A stretch of DNA of 64,000 bases. Source: an uncultured Anaerosolibacter sp. GTDB lineage: Bacteria; Bacillota_A; Clostridia; Peptostreptococcales; Thermotaleaceae. Below are positions 55,851 through 63,120 of this stretch, piece by piece. Position 1 is the first letter of the stretch. Every line of letters starts with the position of its first letter. The notes beneath the pieces are model-generated. The model did no database searches and was not told the DNA's origin. It was given only the letters and a program-made list of their open reading frames with translations. Made by a program: the position numbers and the translations under genes. The stretch is from assembly GCA_937948705.1 (NCBI GenBank), contig CALECF010000049.1, positions 7,245 through 71,244 on the forward strand, written 5' to 3'.

Positions 55851-56246
55851 TTATTCCCATTTTAATAGCGATATGAATCCATTGTTTTCTCTTGCCAATC
55901 CAAACTTATTATAGAAAGCTTCTTCTTCTGGCTTTGTGATCAAAATTGGGTTTAGCTTATTTTCCTTTAGAAATGTTAATAAATTCTCAACGATCTTTGT
56001 ACCAATACCCTGACCTTGATAATCCTTATGCACAAGCAATCTCAAAATATAGGCATGCTTGATTCCATCAGAGAGAACTTGAACAAAACCAATGAGTTTT
56101 CCTTCCTCATTACGAGCAGTAATCCACCCCCAGGATAGTTCTAACGCCTTATTTAATTTTTCTACTGGGCTTATTCCCCATCCTATTGACTGCAGCAATT
56201 CGTTTAGCTCTTTAGCACTAACTTCAGTATTTCTCTCAATCTTCAT
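55851..56246 (-). CDS. GNAT family N-acetyltransferase
   Basis: 131 residues from ATG 56246 (GGGAGA 6 nt upstream); 16 upstream codons overlap the previous gene and are unlikely. The acyl-CoA loop is 'LLVHKDYQGQGIGTKIVENLL' with 'AFYNKFGL' near the end. Substrate unknown. It overlaps nothing after start correction and lies 10 nt after the S66 peptidase gene. Confidence 0.85.
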   Translation of the reverse strand: MKIERNTEVSAKELNELLQSIGWGISPVEKLNKALELSWGWITARNEEGKLIGFVQVLSDGIKHAYILRLLVHKDYQGQGIGTKIVENLLTFLKENKLNPILITKPEEEAFYNKFGLARENNGFISLLKWE

Positions 56247-56256
56247 GATATTCTCC

Positions 56257-57303
56257 CTACCCTTCAATAATAGATACATTTCCATTTGTCGCATCTAATT
56301 CAATAGTCGCTCCGATGGGCATTGTTAACATAGGATGGGTATGACAGCAATCAAAGTCTGCAATAAACGGAATTTTGGTATTACCCATCACTTCCATCAG
56401 TATCTCATGTGGCCTTCTTCCTGTACCCCTATCGTCAAATAGTTCATGTTTCCCAAGGATAATTCCAGAAATTTTCTCAAAGACGCCATTTACTTTTAAA
56501 AATGAAAAGCTCCTCTCGATGGTTGCAGCATCCTTTAAAGAATCCTCGATAAAAAGAATATCCCCATTTTTTATTTCTGGCATGTATTCACTACCCCATA
56601 TACCTTGCATTGTATTTAAATTTCCCCCTATACATCTACCTTTGGCTTTCCCAGGAATTACACCAATCCATCGGTTTTCCCTTTTTTCTTTACTCCGATC
56701 CTGGGTTTCCCAATTTATACATTCATCCGTCCAAAACGGAGGCTTCTCCAATGTATTTGGCAGCACATTCTCTTCTATCAGCATCCTCTTAAAATAGTCA
56801 TATGTATAATCAACAAATGGACTTAACTCTCCGAAGGATGCTACTATCGCCGGCCCATAAAAGGTCTTAATTCCAGTTTTTGCATAGATTCCTAGTAGAA
56901 TCGCTGTGACATCTGAATATCCTACCATTATTTTTGGATTCTTTACAAAGGATTCATAATCAATGTAGGGTAACAAAGAGTTAGAATTCATTCCTCCGAT
57001 AGTGGACATGATACATTTAACTTGAGGATTTCGGATGAGTTCATTTAACTCTTCAGCCCTTTCTTTTATGTTCCCAGACCTATAAAAATCAGATTTACCC
57101 GTTAATTTTCCCTCTAACACTTGAAATCCTTTACCCTCTAGAAATGCTTTGGCCCTACTGAATCTTTTAGGTGCCGTAACGGTTACAGGGGAAGATGGCG
57201 AATAGATTCCAATGATATCCCCTTCTTTCAATCTATCGAATACCACCGTCACTCCAAGCTGTTCCTGTTTTTCTTTAGATTCTTTTCTACTTGGTGCACC
57301 CAT
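56257..57303 (-). CDS. S66 family LD-carboxypeptidase / MccF-like protein
   Basis: 348 residues. The nucleophile Ser lies in 'IMVGYSDVTAILLGI'; the Glu is in 'GDILFIEDSLKDAATIERSF'; the His in 'DFDCCHTHPMLTMPIGA'. 'GRCIGGNLNTMQGIWGSEYMP' is also conserved. Members cleave L,D-bonds in murein peptides or detoxify microcin C-type compounds; the length and 'GGMNSNSLLPYIDYE' favour the MccF branch. It starts with ATG after GGGGGA. Confidence 0.88.
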   Translation of the reverse strand: MGAPSRKESKEKQEQLGVTVVFDRLKEGDIIGIYSPSSPVTVTAPKRFSRAKAFLEGKGFQVLEGKLTGKSDFYRSGNIKERAEELNELIRNPQVKCIMSTIGGMNSNSLLPYIDYESFVKNPKIMVGYSDVTAILLGIYAKTGIKTFYGPAIVASFGELSPFVDYTYDYFKRMLIEENVLPNTLEKPPFWTDECINWETQDRSKEKRENRWIGVIPGKAKGRCIGGNLNTMQGIWGSEYMPEIKNGDILFIEDSLKDAATIERSFSFLKVNGVFEKISGIILGKHELFDDRGTGRRPHEILMEVMGNTKIPFIADFDCCHTHPMLTMPIGATIELDATNGNVSIIEG

Positions 57304-57352
57304 GTTTATCCCCCTTTAATTCTAAACACCCATCGGTTTGTTCTTCCCAAAT

Positions 57353-57568
57353 CTACCTATCTTGCCTATGTTCATCATCAATGACATTTTTATATCTGTC
57401 CTCCTTTGATTCCTTCCCAGCCTGAATCATTGCTTCTGTTATAGCTTCCTTCAAATCATGTATGATTTCATTTTTTGTTTCAAATATCGCTTCCCGTACC
57501 GCGACTCTTATAAGGTTATAGAATATAATCAATGTAATGATCCAAATGAAAAGGTTCAGCAAAAACAT
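57353..57568 (-). CDS. Small membrane protein of unknown function
   Basis: 71 residues from ATG 57568 (GGGGGGAG 6 nt upstream). One membrane helix (about 2-24, MFLLNLFIWIITLIIFYNLI) precedes a charged helix ('KNEIIHDLKEAITEAMIQAGKESKEDRYKN'). No family is recognised. It precedes the S66 gene on the same strand by 49 nt. Confidence 0.65.
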   Translation of the reverse strand: MFLLNLFIWIITLIIFYNLIRVAVREAIFETKNEIIHDLKEAITEAMIQAGKESKEDRYKNVIDDEHRQDR

Positions 57569-57732
57569 GTTCTCTCCCCCCAACATATAAACCCTTATCA
57601 AATCCCTATTTACTCTCTAGACTATATCTATTTCTATGTTTACCATAAATTTCCTCCAAGATTGAAGATTCCTATATTTCTATTTTCACTATTCATAGCA
57701 CCCATAGAAAATAACTTCTCATATAACGCAAA

Positions 57733-57753
57733 AAGTAGGATATTCTCCTACTT
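57733..57753 (-). terminator. Terminator after the histidinol-phosphatase gene
   Basis: AAGTAGGA and TCCTACTT pair with a 5-nt loop and TTT follows on the minus strand, 60 nt past the stop. Confidence 0.6.
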
Positions 57754-57816
57754 CATACACTACATGCATCTTGTTATTAAGTCTTCTCTGCTTCTGGACA
57801 AAGATACAAGTACCTA

Positions 57817-58650
57817 TTAGATCCTTACCCTTCTCCACTTTCCATTTTGTAGCATCATCACTTCCGTATAGCCGACTTCCTTCAAATAAGAAAATGCCAA
57901 ATCAAAATACCCATCAATGAATTCGACAGCATGCGCATCCGAATTAACCATAACATCTATATCTCTTTCTTTACAAGCTTTCAGTATCCATTTACTCGGA
58001 TATGGCTCCTTTATATAACCCCTAGTAATTCCACCAGTATTCACCTCGATAATTGTTCCATAATTTTTTACAACATCTAGAAGCCTATGAATCTGAGTAA
58101 CATACCACTTCTCCTGTTCAGAAAAATATCTTTCATTCCCATTATTTTTCTTAATAACATCAAGATGTCCAAGTATATCTGGCTGATGCTTCACAATCAT
58201 TTGTATAAGCTGTTCATAATAGGAGGATACCAGATCTTTTATATTTCCATCAAAATATTCATTGAGTGTTCGTTTGAAATCTTCCGCGCTTCCATCTACA
58301 CTAAAATAAGTATTGCTCCTATAATCGCTGAAGAAATGTACTGAGCCTATTTGATAATCTACTTCATACCGATTGAATATATCTCTGCTATCCCCTTCAA
58401 AATAATCTGTTTCGAGGCCAATATATATATCAATCCTATCCATGTACTCTATTTTCAACTTGCGAATCGTATCTATATAACGATTCACATTTTCTTCCTT
58501 CATGGTCCATGGGTTATCAAAGGGAATTGGTGCATGGCTCGAAAATCCAATCACCTTAAATCCTTTTCTTATAGCTTCTTCTACATACTCCCTTGGCTCA
58601 CCGACTCCATCACAGTACTTGCAATGCATATGATAATTCGATATATTCAA
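57817..58650 (-). CDS. hisK: PHP-type histidinol-phosphatase (HisK family)
   Basis: 277 residues from TTG 58650 (GGAGG 7 nt upstream). PHP metal motifs: 'NYHMHCKYCDG', 'GFSSHAPIPF', 'IYIGLETDYFEG', 'GSVHFFSDY', 'DILGHLDVIKK', 'EVNTGGI' and 'MVNSDAHAVE'. HisK removes phosphate from histidinol phosphate. No other his gene is nearby, so another PHP substrate is possible. Confidence 0.88.
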   Translation of the reverse strand: MNISNYHMHCKYCDGVGEPREYVEEAIRKGFKVIGFSSHAPIPFDNPWTMKEENVNRYIDTIRKLKIEYMDRIDIYIGLETDYFEGDSRDIFNRYEVDYQIGSVHFFSDYRSNTYFSVDGSAEDFKRTLNEYFDGNIKDLVSSYYEQLIQMIVKHQPDILGHLDVIKKNNGNERYFSEQEKWYVTQIHRLLDVVKNYGTIIEVNTGGITRGYIKEPYPSKWILKACKERDIDVMVNSDAHAVEFIDGYFDLAFSYLKEVGYTEVMMLQNGKWRRVRI

Positions 58651-58721
58651 TCTGAATCCTCCTTCACTTGCTTGTTATTAAATATCTTTAATCCGTCAGT
58701 TATGGGTACACTTCCTCACTT

Positions 58722-59354
58722 TTATTCAGTAGCTACATTCTTTATCTTTTCATAATATGCACTTTCATTTTCTATGAATTCCTCTATTGTAAGACCAAGC
58801 CTTAAATCATCATAATACTGACCATTCATATAAACAGCTCTTCTAATTCTTCCCTCGACAACAAATCCTAGCTTCTCATGCATAGTCTGAGAAGCCTTAT
58901 TTCCATAGACACATCCTGAATTACACTTTTGAAGCCTCATTTCGAAGAAAGCATATCTTAATGTAATTCTAAGAGCATCTTGCCCATAACCTCTGTTTCT
59001 ATAAGGTCTATAGATTCTCATTCCAGCACTAAATGTTCCATTCTTATTATCAAAAGAGTTTAGGTTAATTGCTCCAACATGCTCCCCTTCAAAATTATCA
59101 ATAGAAAACATCATCCTGCTTTCTGAATTATTAAAATCCACCCAAGCATTCACAGAGGCTTTATCCATTTCAATGCTTTTAGGTAATTCAACTCCCCAGT
59201 TCAATATCCTAAAACCATTACTATCTCTCGTTTCTTCATTTCTTAGCTTAACGTCATCTTCCCGCACAGCTCTTAGAATGACCTTCTCGCCTCTCCAAAA
59301 GTCAAACTCTGAATTAGTAAATATATCGTTTTCTAAATTAAATATTGAATTCAT
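58722..59354 (-). CDS. RimJ/RimL-type GNAT acetyltransferase
   Basis: 210 residues. The GNAT core has 'EGEHVGAINLNSFDNKNGTFSAGMRIYRPYRNRGYGQDALRITLRYAF' (acyl-CoA loop RNRGYGQ) and 'NASQTMHEKLGFVVEGRIRRAVYMNGQYYDDLRLGLT'-like sequence ('KASQTMHEKLGFV'). RimL-type enzymes acetylate protein N termini or small amines. It has GAGGGGG 7 nt before the ATG. Confidence 0.85.
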   Translation of the reverse strand: MNSIFNLENDIFTNSEFDFWRGEKVILRAVREDDVKLRNEETRDSNGFRILNWGVELPKSIEMDKASVNAWVDFNNSESRMMFSIDNFEGEHVGAINLNSFDNKNGTFSAGMRIYRPYRNRGYGQDALRITLRYAFFEMRLQKCNSGCVYGNKASQTMHEKLGFVVEGRIRRAVYMNGQYYDDLRLGLTIEEFIENESAYYEKIKNVATE

Positions 59355-59401
59355 AAATTGTCCCCCTCAAATTTCTAATTATTCAATTCTTTAGGTGAGT
59401 A

Positions 59402-59733
59402 TCAGTCCATTAATATTTCTGAAGTAAAGAACCTTTCTTGAAACTCTAGCAATTCCTGTATTTGCTCCTTACTGTACATGTATAAATCTTTGGATACTAC
59501 CAATTGATCTTCAACATCATCCTTACTGTGTATTACTGCAATTGCAGCACCCTCTAATTCTTGTAAAGGTTCAAACTCTCCCACTATATAAGCATCTATT
59601 TCCTCGCCATCTCCCGAAACTGTACCAAGAATATATCCATATTCTAAGGATCAATAAGCTCGGATTCTGGATGTCTTGAAGCTAGAGCTCTATCAACAAT
59701 TATTTTAACTTTTTTATTCATATATTCATACAT
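59402..59733 (-). pseudogene. Inorganic pyrophosphatase-like protein, frameshifted
   Basis: The frame from ATG 59733 (GGGAGA upstream) reads MYEYMNKKVKIIVDRALASRH, then PESELIDP, and stops at a TAG near 59650. Shifting frame, it resumes as 'LEYGYILGTVSGDGEEIDAYIVGEFEPL' and runs to 59402 through 'IAVIHSKDDVEDQLVVS'. Restoring one T in the CCTT run (near 59650) gives one continuous about 110-residue protein of the short pyrophosphatase-like family. The lesion is therefore a single-base deletion. Confidence 0.8.
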
Positions 59734-59813
59734 AGTACTTCATCTCCCTTGTTTTTCTGTACCATATCTTGCTGATGCACCATAAAGTATAAAATTCATA
59801 ACTAAAATTATTT

Positions 59814-60266
59814 TTAAAAAGTATATATTAGTTGAGGAATTTTGTGCTCTTTCTTAACACGTGATTCAATTTCACCAATCTGTACAGCCCCCATTTTCGT
59901 ATAAAATGCTTTTGCTTGGGGACTTGTCACTATTGCAATCTCACCAATGCCAAAGTCTTTACAACATGTAATCATATGATTCCATAGTAATTTTCCATAT
60001 CCTTTACCTATAAACTTTGGTTCAATATAGAAGTATTCTAAAGAAGCTTCATTCTCCTCAAGTAAAATGCTATAAAATCCAATAACATCTCCATCTTTCT
60101 CCATGATAAACGTAGGATTACTTTTTATGAATTCTTCTGTTACTTTATAAATATACTTAAACTTTTCCATAAAATCGTAGTCATATCCCCAATATGCTTC
60201 AGACTTTATTGAAAGACTTGTTAAACGTTCAGCTTCATTTCCTGTAGCTTTTGTTATGTTCATCAT
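59814..60266 (-). CDS. GNAT family N-acetyltransferase
   Basis: 150 residues. The acyl-CoA loop is 'FYIEPKFIGKGYGKLLWNHMI' and 'AKAFYTKMGAVQIGEI' is near the C terminus. AAGGGGG lies 7-8 nt before the tandem ATG ATG. Substrate unknown. The start lies within the tail of the next upstream frame. Confidence 0.85.
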   Translation of the reverse strand: MMNITKATGNEAERLTSLSIKSEAYWGYDYDFMEKFKYIYKVTEEFIKSNPTFIMEKDGDVIGFYSILLEENEASLEYFYIEPKFIGKGYGKLLWNHMITCCKDFGIGEIAIVTSPQAKAFYTKMGAVQIGEIESRVKKEHKIPQLIYTF

Positions 60267-60435
60267 TATTCAGTTCCCCCTTTGTGAATTTTTGCCTATT
60301 ATCCCAGTCCCCACCTCTAATCTTCATTTGCTCGACATCTCCATCTGTAGATAGAGTTGCTACAAATGTAATATATACTACTTTATTATCACTGTTCGTA
60401 TATTCAATGGCGTCTATTACCCGTATCCCTCTCAA
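60235..60435 (-). pseudogene. Unidentified gene remnant
   Basis: The frame encodes RGIRVIDAIEYTNSDNKVVY, 'ITFVATLSTDGDVEQMKIRGGDWDNRQKF' and a charged end. Its only start is a TTG without a ribosome site, and the last 30 bases overlap the acetyltransferase. It reads like the C-terminal part of a longer protein whose upstream part is lost. Confidence 0.35.
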
Positions 60436-60572
60436 CGTTTAATAACAACAAACCGATAATTATGCCCTTTTACAAAATGAGCATTTTGTAGGTAGAATGG
60501 CTTTTTTAACATCATTCCAGTATTGGTCACATCACTCACCTCTTTATAGGAATACCAGTAAACAAAAACCAT
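60432..60572 (-). pseudogene. Unidentified gene remnant (46 codons)
   Basis: A frame from ATG 60572 (no ribosome site) encodes MVFVYWYSYKEVSDVTNTGM and ends NYRFVVIKR. It looks like the C-terminal piece of a larger protein. It overlaps the neighbouring remnant by a few bases in another frame. Confidence 0.3.
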
Positions 60573-60599
60573 TATTTCGTAGTAAATAAGAAGATAGTT

Positions 60600-60821
60600 T
60601 TAACCTACATTTCTAGTAATAAACACCACGAAATTGAAAACTGCTACTACATATAGAAAATACCCATATTTATTTTTCCTCGCAATAACATATTGTGTTC
60701 CTAGCAATAGCATTAAGATACTCATAGAAAATTGTTGCATATTCAGTAATAAAGCATCGCTTGGATTGGTCTTTAGAGCTACAATTGCTGAAATCATCGC
60801 AATAATTACAGTTATTGGCAT
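60600..60821 (-). CDS. Small membrane protein, DUF3953-like
   Basis: 73 residues with three hydrophobic segments (MPITVIIAMISAIVAL, 'SILMLLLGTQYVIA' and 'GYFLYVVAVFNFVVFI'), resembling short DUF3953/YczI-type proteins. No clear ribosome site precedes the ATG; a better upstream ATG (about 60850) is in another frame, so the 5' end may be frameshifted. Confidence 0.4.
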   Translation of the reverse strand: MPITVIIAMISAIVALKTNPSDALLLNMQQFSMSILMLLLGTQYVIARKNKYGYFLYVVAVFNFVVFITRNVG

Positions 60822-60845
60822 TATATCTTATATACATTTGATTTT

Positions 60846-61229
60846 TCATTCTTTAAATCCATATTTCAGCCTCCAGTGAAGATTAAATGCAATAATTATA
60901 TGATTAAAAAAATTATACCAATACACTATGCTATCATCATCAAGTCCCATGTCACCTGTTGATTCATATAAACGAACTGCTCCTATATTTGATTTGTTTG
61001 TGATTACAAAAACCTTGGACATCTTGTTGCTCTGGCAAATTTCCTTTACCATACCTATCAAATGTTTCCCAATTTCTTTTTCACGATATTCCTCTAGAAT
61101 TTCAACTTTATGAATATACATCATATTGTTCTTTCCATCATATCTTTGAAGTTCATAATATAGAACAAACTCCCCCTACTTATTGCATACGCCTTTAACC
61201 TGCATTTATGTTATTTCTCCATCTTCCAT
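60846..61229 (-). pseudogene. GNAT acetyltransferase fragment with stops
   Basis: The readable part ('NNMMYIHKVEILEEYREKEIGKHLIGMVKEI', 'NKSNIGAVRLYESTGDMGLDDDSIVYWY') is the C-terminal half of an acetyltransferase of the aminoglycoside/AAC-like group. The same frame continues upstream as 'GEFVLYYELQRYDGKNN' to a TAG, then 'MQVKGVCNK' and 'LMEDGEIT' to a TAA. Two stops in one frame show decay. The extreme C terminus ('NHIIIAFNLHWRLKYGFKE') is beyond the usual end. Confidence 0.7.
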
Positions 61230-61291
61230 TAATTTCCTTTAAAATAAAGACTAGGAAAAGTTAATTTCCTAGTTTTTGTTATTCTAATCTT

Positions 61292-61564
61292 TTAGCATTT
61301 CTTGACAGATAGCAATTGGTCTACGGTTCCATTCTTTCTTATTCGTTCTTCTATTTCCTGTCTTACGAGTATCTTTGAGCAGTATTTACTATGTCTATAC
61401 ATTCCAAAAACTACTATCCCAATAAAAAGCATATTCAAATTTTTATCAGTTTCTTCTCATATCGCATAACCCAATACTATAGCAACAAGAATAGATGGTA
61501 AAAAGTTCTTTCTACCGGTTCTCAATCTTCTACTTCGTCTCCTATAATATATTCTTCTACCCAT
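61292..61564 (-). pseudogene. Membrane-anchored ORF interrupted by in-frame TGA
   Basis: From ATG 61564 the frame reads MGRRIYYRRRSRRLRTGRKN, then a membrane helix 'FLPSILVAIVLGYAI', meets TGA, and continues in frame with EETDKNLNMLFIGIVVFGMY (a second helix) and 'RQEIEERIRKNGTVDQLLSVKKC' to TAA. The two helices and basic head resemble the N terminus of Mrr-type restriction endonuclease-like membrane proteins, but the nuclease domain is absent. TGA probably replaces TGG (Trp). Truncated and nonsense-mutated. Confidence 0.5.
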
Positions 61565-61597
61565 TTAACCACCAGAAAGATAGTATGCTTAAATATT

Positions 61598-61647
61598 TAC
61601 AATTTATCAGACTCGCTACGCCTATAGAGTCACGTTCTAAATTGTAA
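61598..61647. repeat. Imperfect palindrome upstream of the rnpB 3' end
   Basis: TTACAATTTA (61598-61607) is the exact reverse complement of TAAATTGTAA (61638-61647), with GACTC and GAGTC nested inside. No gene or T-run is associated. The surrounding 61650-61940 shows nothing I can identify. Confidence 0.5.
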
Positions 61648-61947
61648 TTTTCCCGTTGCGCTCATCACTATGCCCTCTAAAGCACATAACTAGTCATATT
61701 TCTTCTGTAAATCCTCTGTATAGAATTATACAATAATAACCCATTTTCATGCTACAGTAATCTCATAGCCTCTACAAAGCAAATGCACTCCCTAGCTGTA
61801 ATTGATTTCTCTATGATGGACAAAATTTAATTTACATCTTACCTCAATAATAAAATTGCTATTATAAAAATAATCATTTCGAGATTACGGGTAGAAGGCT
61901 TCACTTACAAGGACAGTTAAAGCTTGAAGATTTACGCTCAAAAATAA

Positions 61948-61978
61948 GAAAAACACTAGCCTGTAAGCTAGTGTTTTC
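61948..61978 (-). terminator. Terminator of rnpB
   Basis: GAAAACACTAGC and GCTAGTGTTTTTC pair around a 6-nt loop on the minus strand, followed by TTATTTTTG. It lies directly after the RNase P RNA 3' end. Confidence 0.85.
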
Positions 61979-61987
61979 CATAATGTA

Positions 61988-62022
61988 AACGAGTAAGTCT
62001 ATAAGCCGAGTTCTGTACTGGT
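61988..62022 (-). ncRNA. rnpB: 3' end of RNase P RNA (truncated in this window)
   Basis: On the minus strand the sequence ACAGAACTCGGCTTATAGAC then TTACTCGTTT matches the 3' end of type A RNase P RNA (E. coli has ACAGAACCCGGCTTATCGGTC) and is followed by a terminator. The upstream (higher coordinate) sequence lacks the rest of the RNA: no P4 or CR motifs are seen and the strand is occupied by an integrase gene. It therefore reads as a 3' piece left at the edge of an insertion. Confidence 0.75.
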
Positions 62023-62150
62023 CGTCAATTGAACTTGTATTTTCCCTTTGAAGCAAGTAATAGCAACACCTTTTAAAACCTAGTGTTTGCACTACTTGCG
62101 AAAAACCGTACCGTAAGTAGGTTCTGTACTACTCGTAATGCGTACAGAAC
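62010..62150. mobile_element. Putative attachment-site region of an integrative element
   Basis: GTTCTGTAC of the rnpB end (62010-62018) recurs at 62121-62129 and, inverted, at 62142-62150 (spacer 12). A second inverted pair GCAAGTAATAGCAA (62053-62066) and TTGCACTACTTGC (62087-62099) lies between. Such repeats beside a tyrosine recombinase gene are expected for core- and arm-type integrase sites. Confidence 0.55.
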
Positions 62151-62173
62151 TCCATCTCAAAGGAGGAAATTTC

Positions 62174-63082
62174 ATGACGATTCACGAACACTTCGAAGAA
62201 TTTCTTAACTATCTTTCGGCAGAAAAAAATGCATCTAAGCTAACTCTTACCAGTTACACAAATGACTTTCGAGTTTTGTTCGAATTCTTGGCAATTGGAA
62301 ACATAAAACCTGGGATATATACGCTTACTACGCCTATACTGCGTAGATATATCTCCTATCTGAAAGTTACAAAGGGCTACAAAACCAACACAATCAGAAG
62401 AAAAATACACTCTCTATCTTCGTTCTTTAAGTTCCTTATGGAACAGGAATACTTAGAGAAGAATCCTATGCTCCCCATTCACGCTCCAAAAGAAGAGCAA
62501 AATCTTCCTATCTATCTCACTAAAGATGAGTTGAAACTTCTTATATCTATGCCTCTAAAACACTCCCGTGACCACAAATTGCGAGACAAGGTAATTCTTG
62601 AAACCCTTGCATATACAGGATTAAGGCGACAGGAACTTCTTGGTTTAGATTGGAGTCACATAAATTTCGGAAATAAAAACCTTACAGTCGTGAACGGTAA
62701 AGGAAAGAAACAACGTGTAATACCTATGGCAGACCAGTTAGCAACAGACCTGTGGGCATATCTCCAAACTAGGCTTCCATTAACCAACCAGGCAGTCTTT
62801 CTATCCGACTATGGAAATAGAATGTCTGTAACTGCATTACAACAGCTTTTTGTGAGATATGTAAAACTTGCTGGCTTTGAAGACAAAGGGTTTACAATCC
62901 ATAAGATGAGACATAGTTTTGCAACTCTGCTTCTAATGGGAGATGGTGTCAGCCATGGAGCAGACCTTATCACAATCCAACAATTGTTGGGACATGAAGA
63001 CTTGAATTCCACAAAAGTCTACACGCACGTAGACGCAAATCATCTCAGAAAAGAAATTGATAGATTTCCATTATATCTATAA
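62174..63082 (+). CDS. Tyrosine recombinase (XerC/integrase family)
   Basis: 302 residues from ATG 62174 (AAAGGAGG 7 nt upstream). N-terminal SAM-like core-binding domain ('FLNYLSAEKNASKLTLTSYTNDFRVLFEFL'), then the catalytic domain with Arg in 'AYTGLRRQELLGLDWSHI', Lys in 'GKGKKQRVIPM', 'HKMRHSFATLLL', 'QQLLGHEDLNSTKVYTHV' with His and the Tyr nucleophile. It is a complete recombinase. Being next to the rnpB end and not to a chromosomal dif site, it probably mobilises the element to its right. Confidence 0.92.
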   Translation: MTIHEHFEEFLNYLSAEKNASKLTLTSYTNDFRVLFEFLAIGNIKPGIYTLTTPILRRYISYLKVTKGYKTNTIRRKIHSLSSFFKFLMEQEYLEKNPMLPIHAPKEEQNLPIYLTKDELKLLISMPLKHSRDHKLRDKVILETLAYTGLRRQELLGLDWSHINFGNKNLTVVNGKGKKQRVIPMADQLATDLWAYLQTRLPLTNQAVFLSDYGNRMSVTALQQLFVRYVKLAGFEDKGFTIHKMRHSFATLLLMGDGVSHGADLITIQQLLGHEDLNSTKVYTHVDANHLRKEIDRFPLYL

Positions 63083-63088
63083 TCCATA

Positions 63089-63109
63089 AACGCCCCGAAA
63101 AGGGGTGTT
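63089..63109. terminator. Hairpin between integrase and helicase genes
   Basis: AACGCCCC and GGGGTGTT pair around GAAAA, with one G-T wobble. No T-run is obvious, so termination strength is uncertain; it lies between two convergent genes. Confidence 0.55.
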
Positions 63110-63120
63110 ATGAATCTAAT

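Noticed and set aside
62020..62140. Rest of rnpB hidden upstream on the minus strand
   Set aside because: No conserved P4 or CR motifs of RNase P RNA were found in this stretch, and integrase-type repeats fill it.
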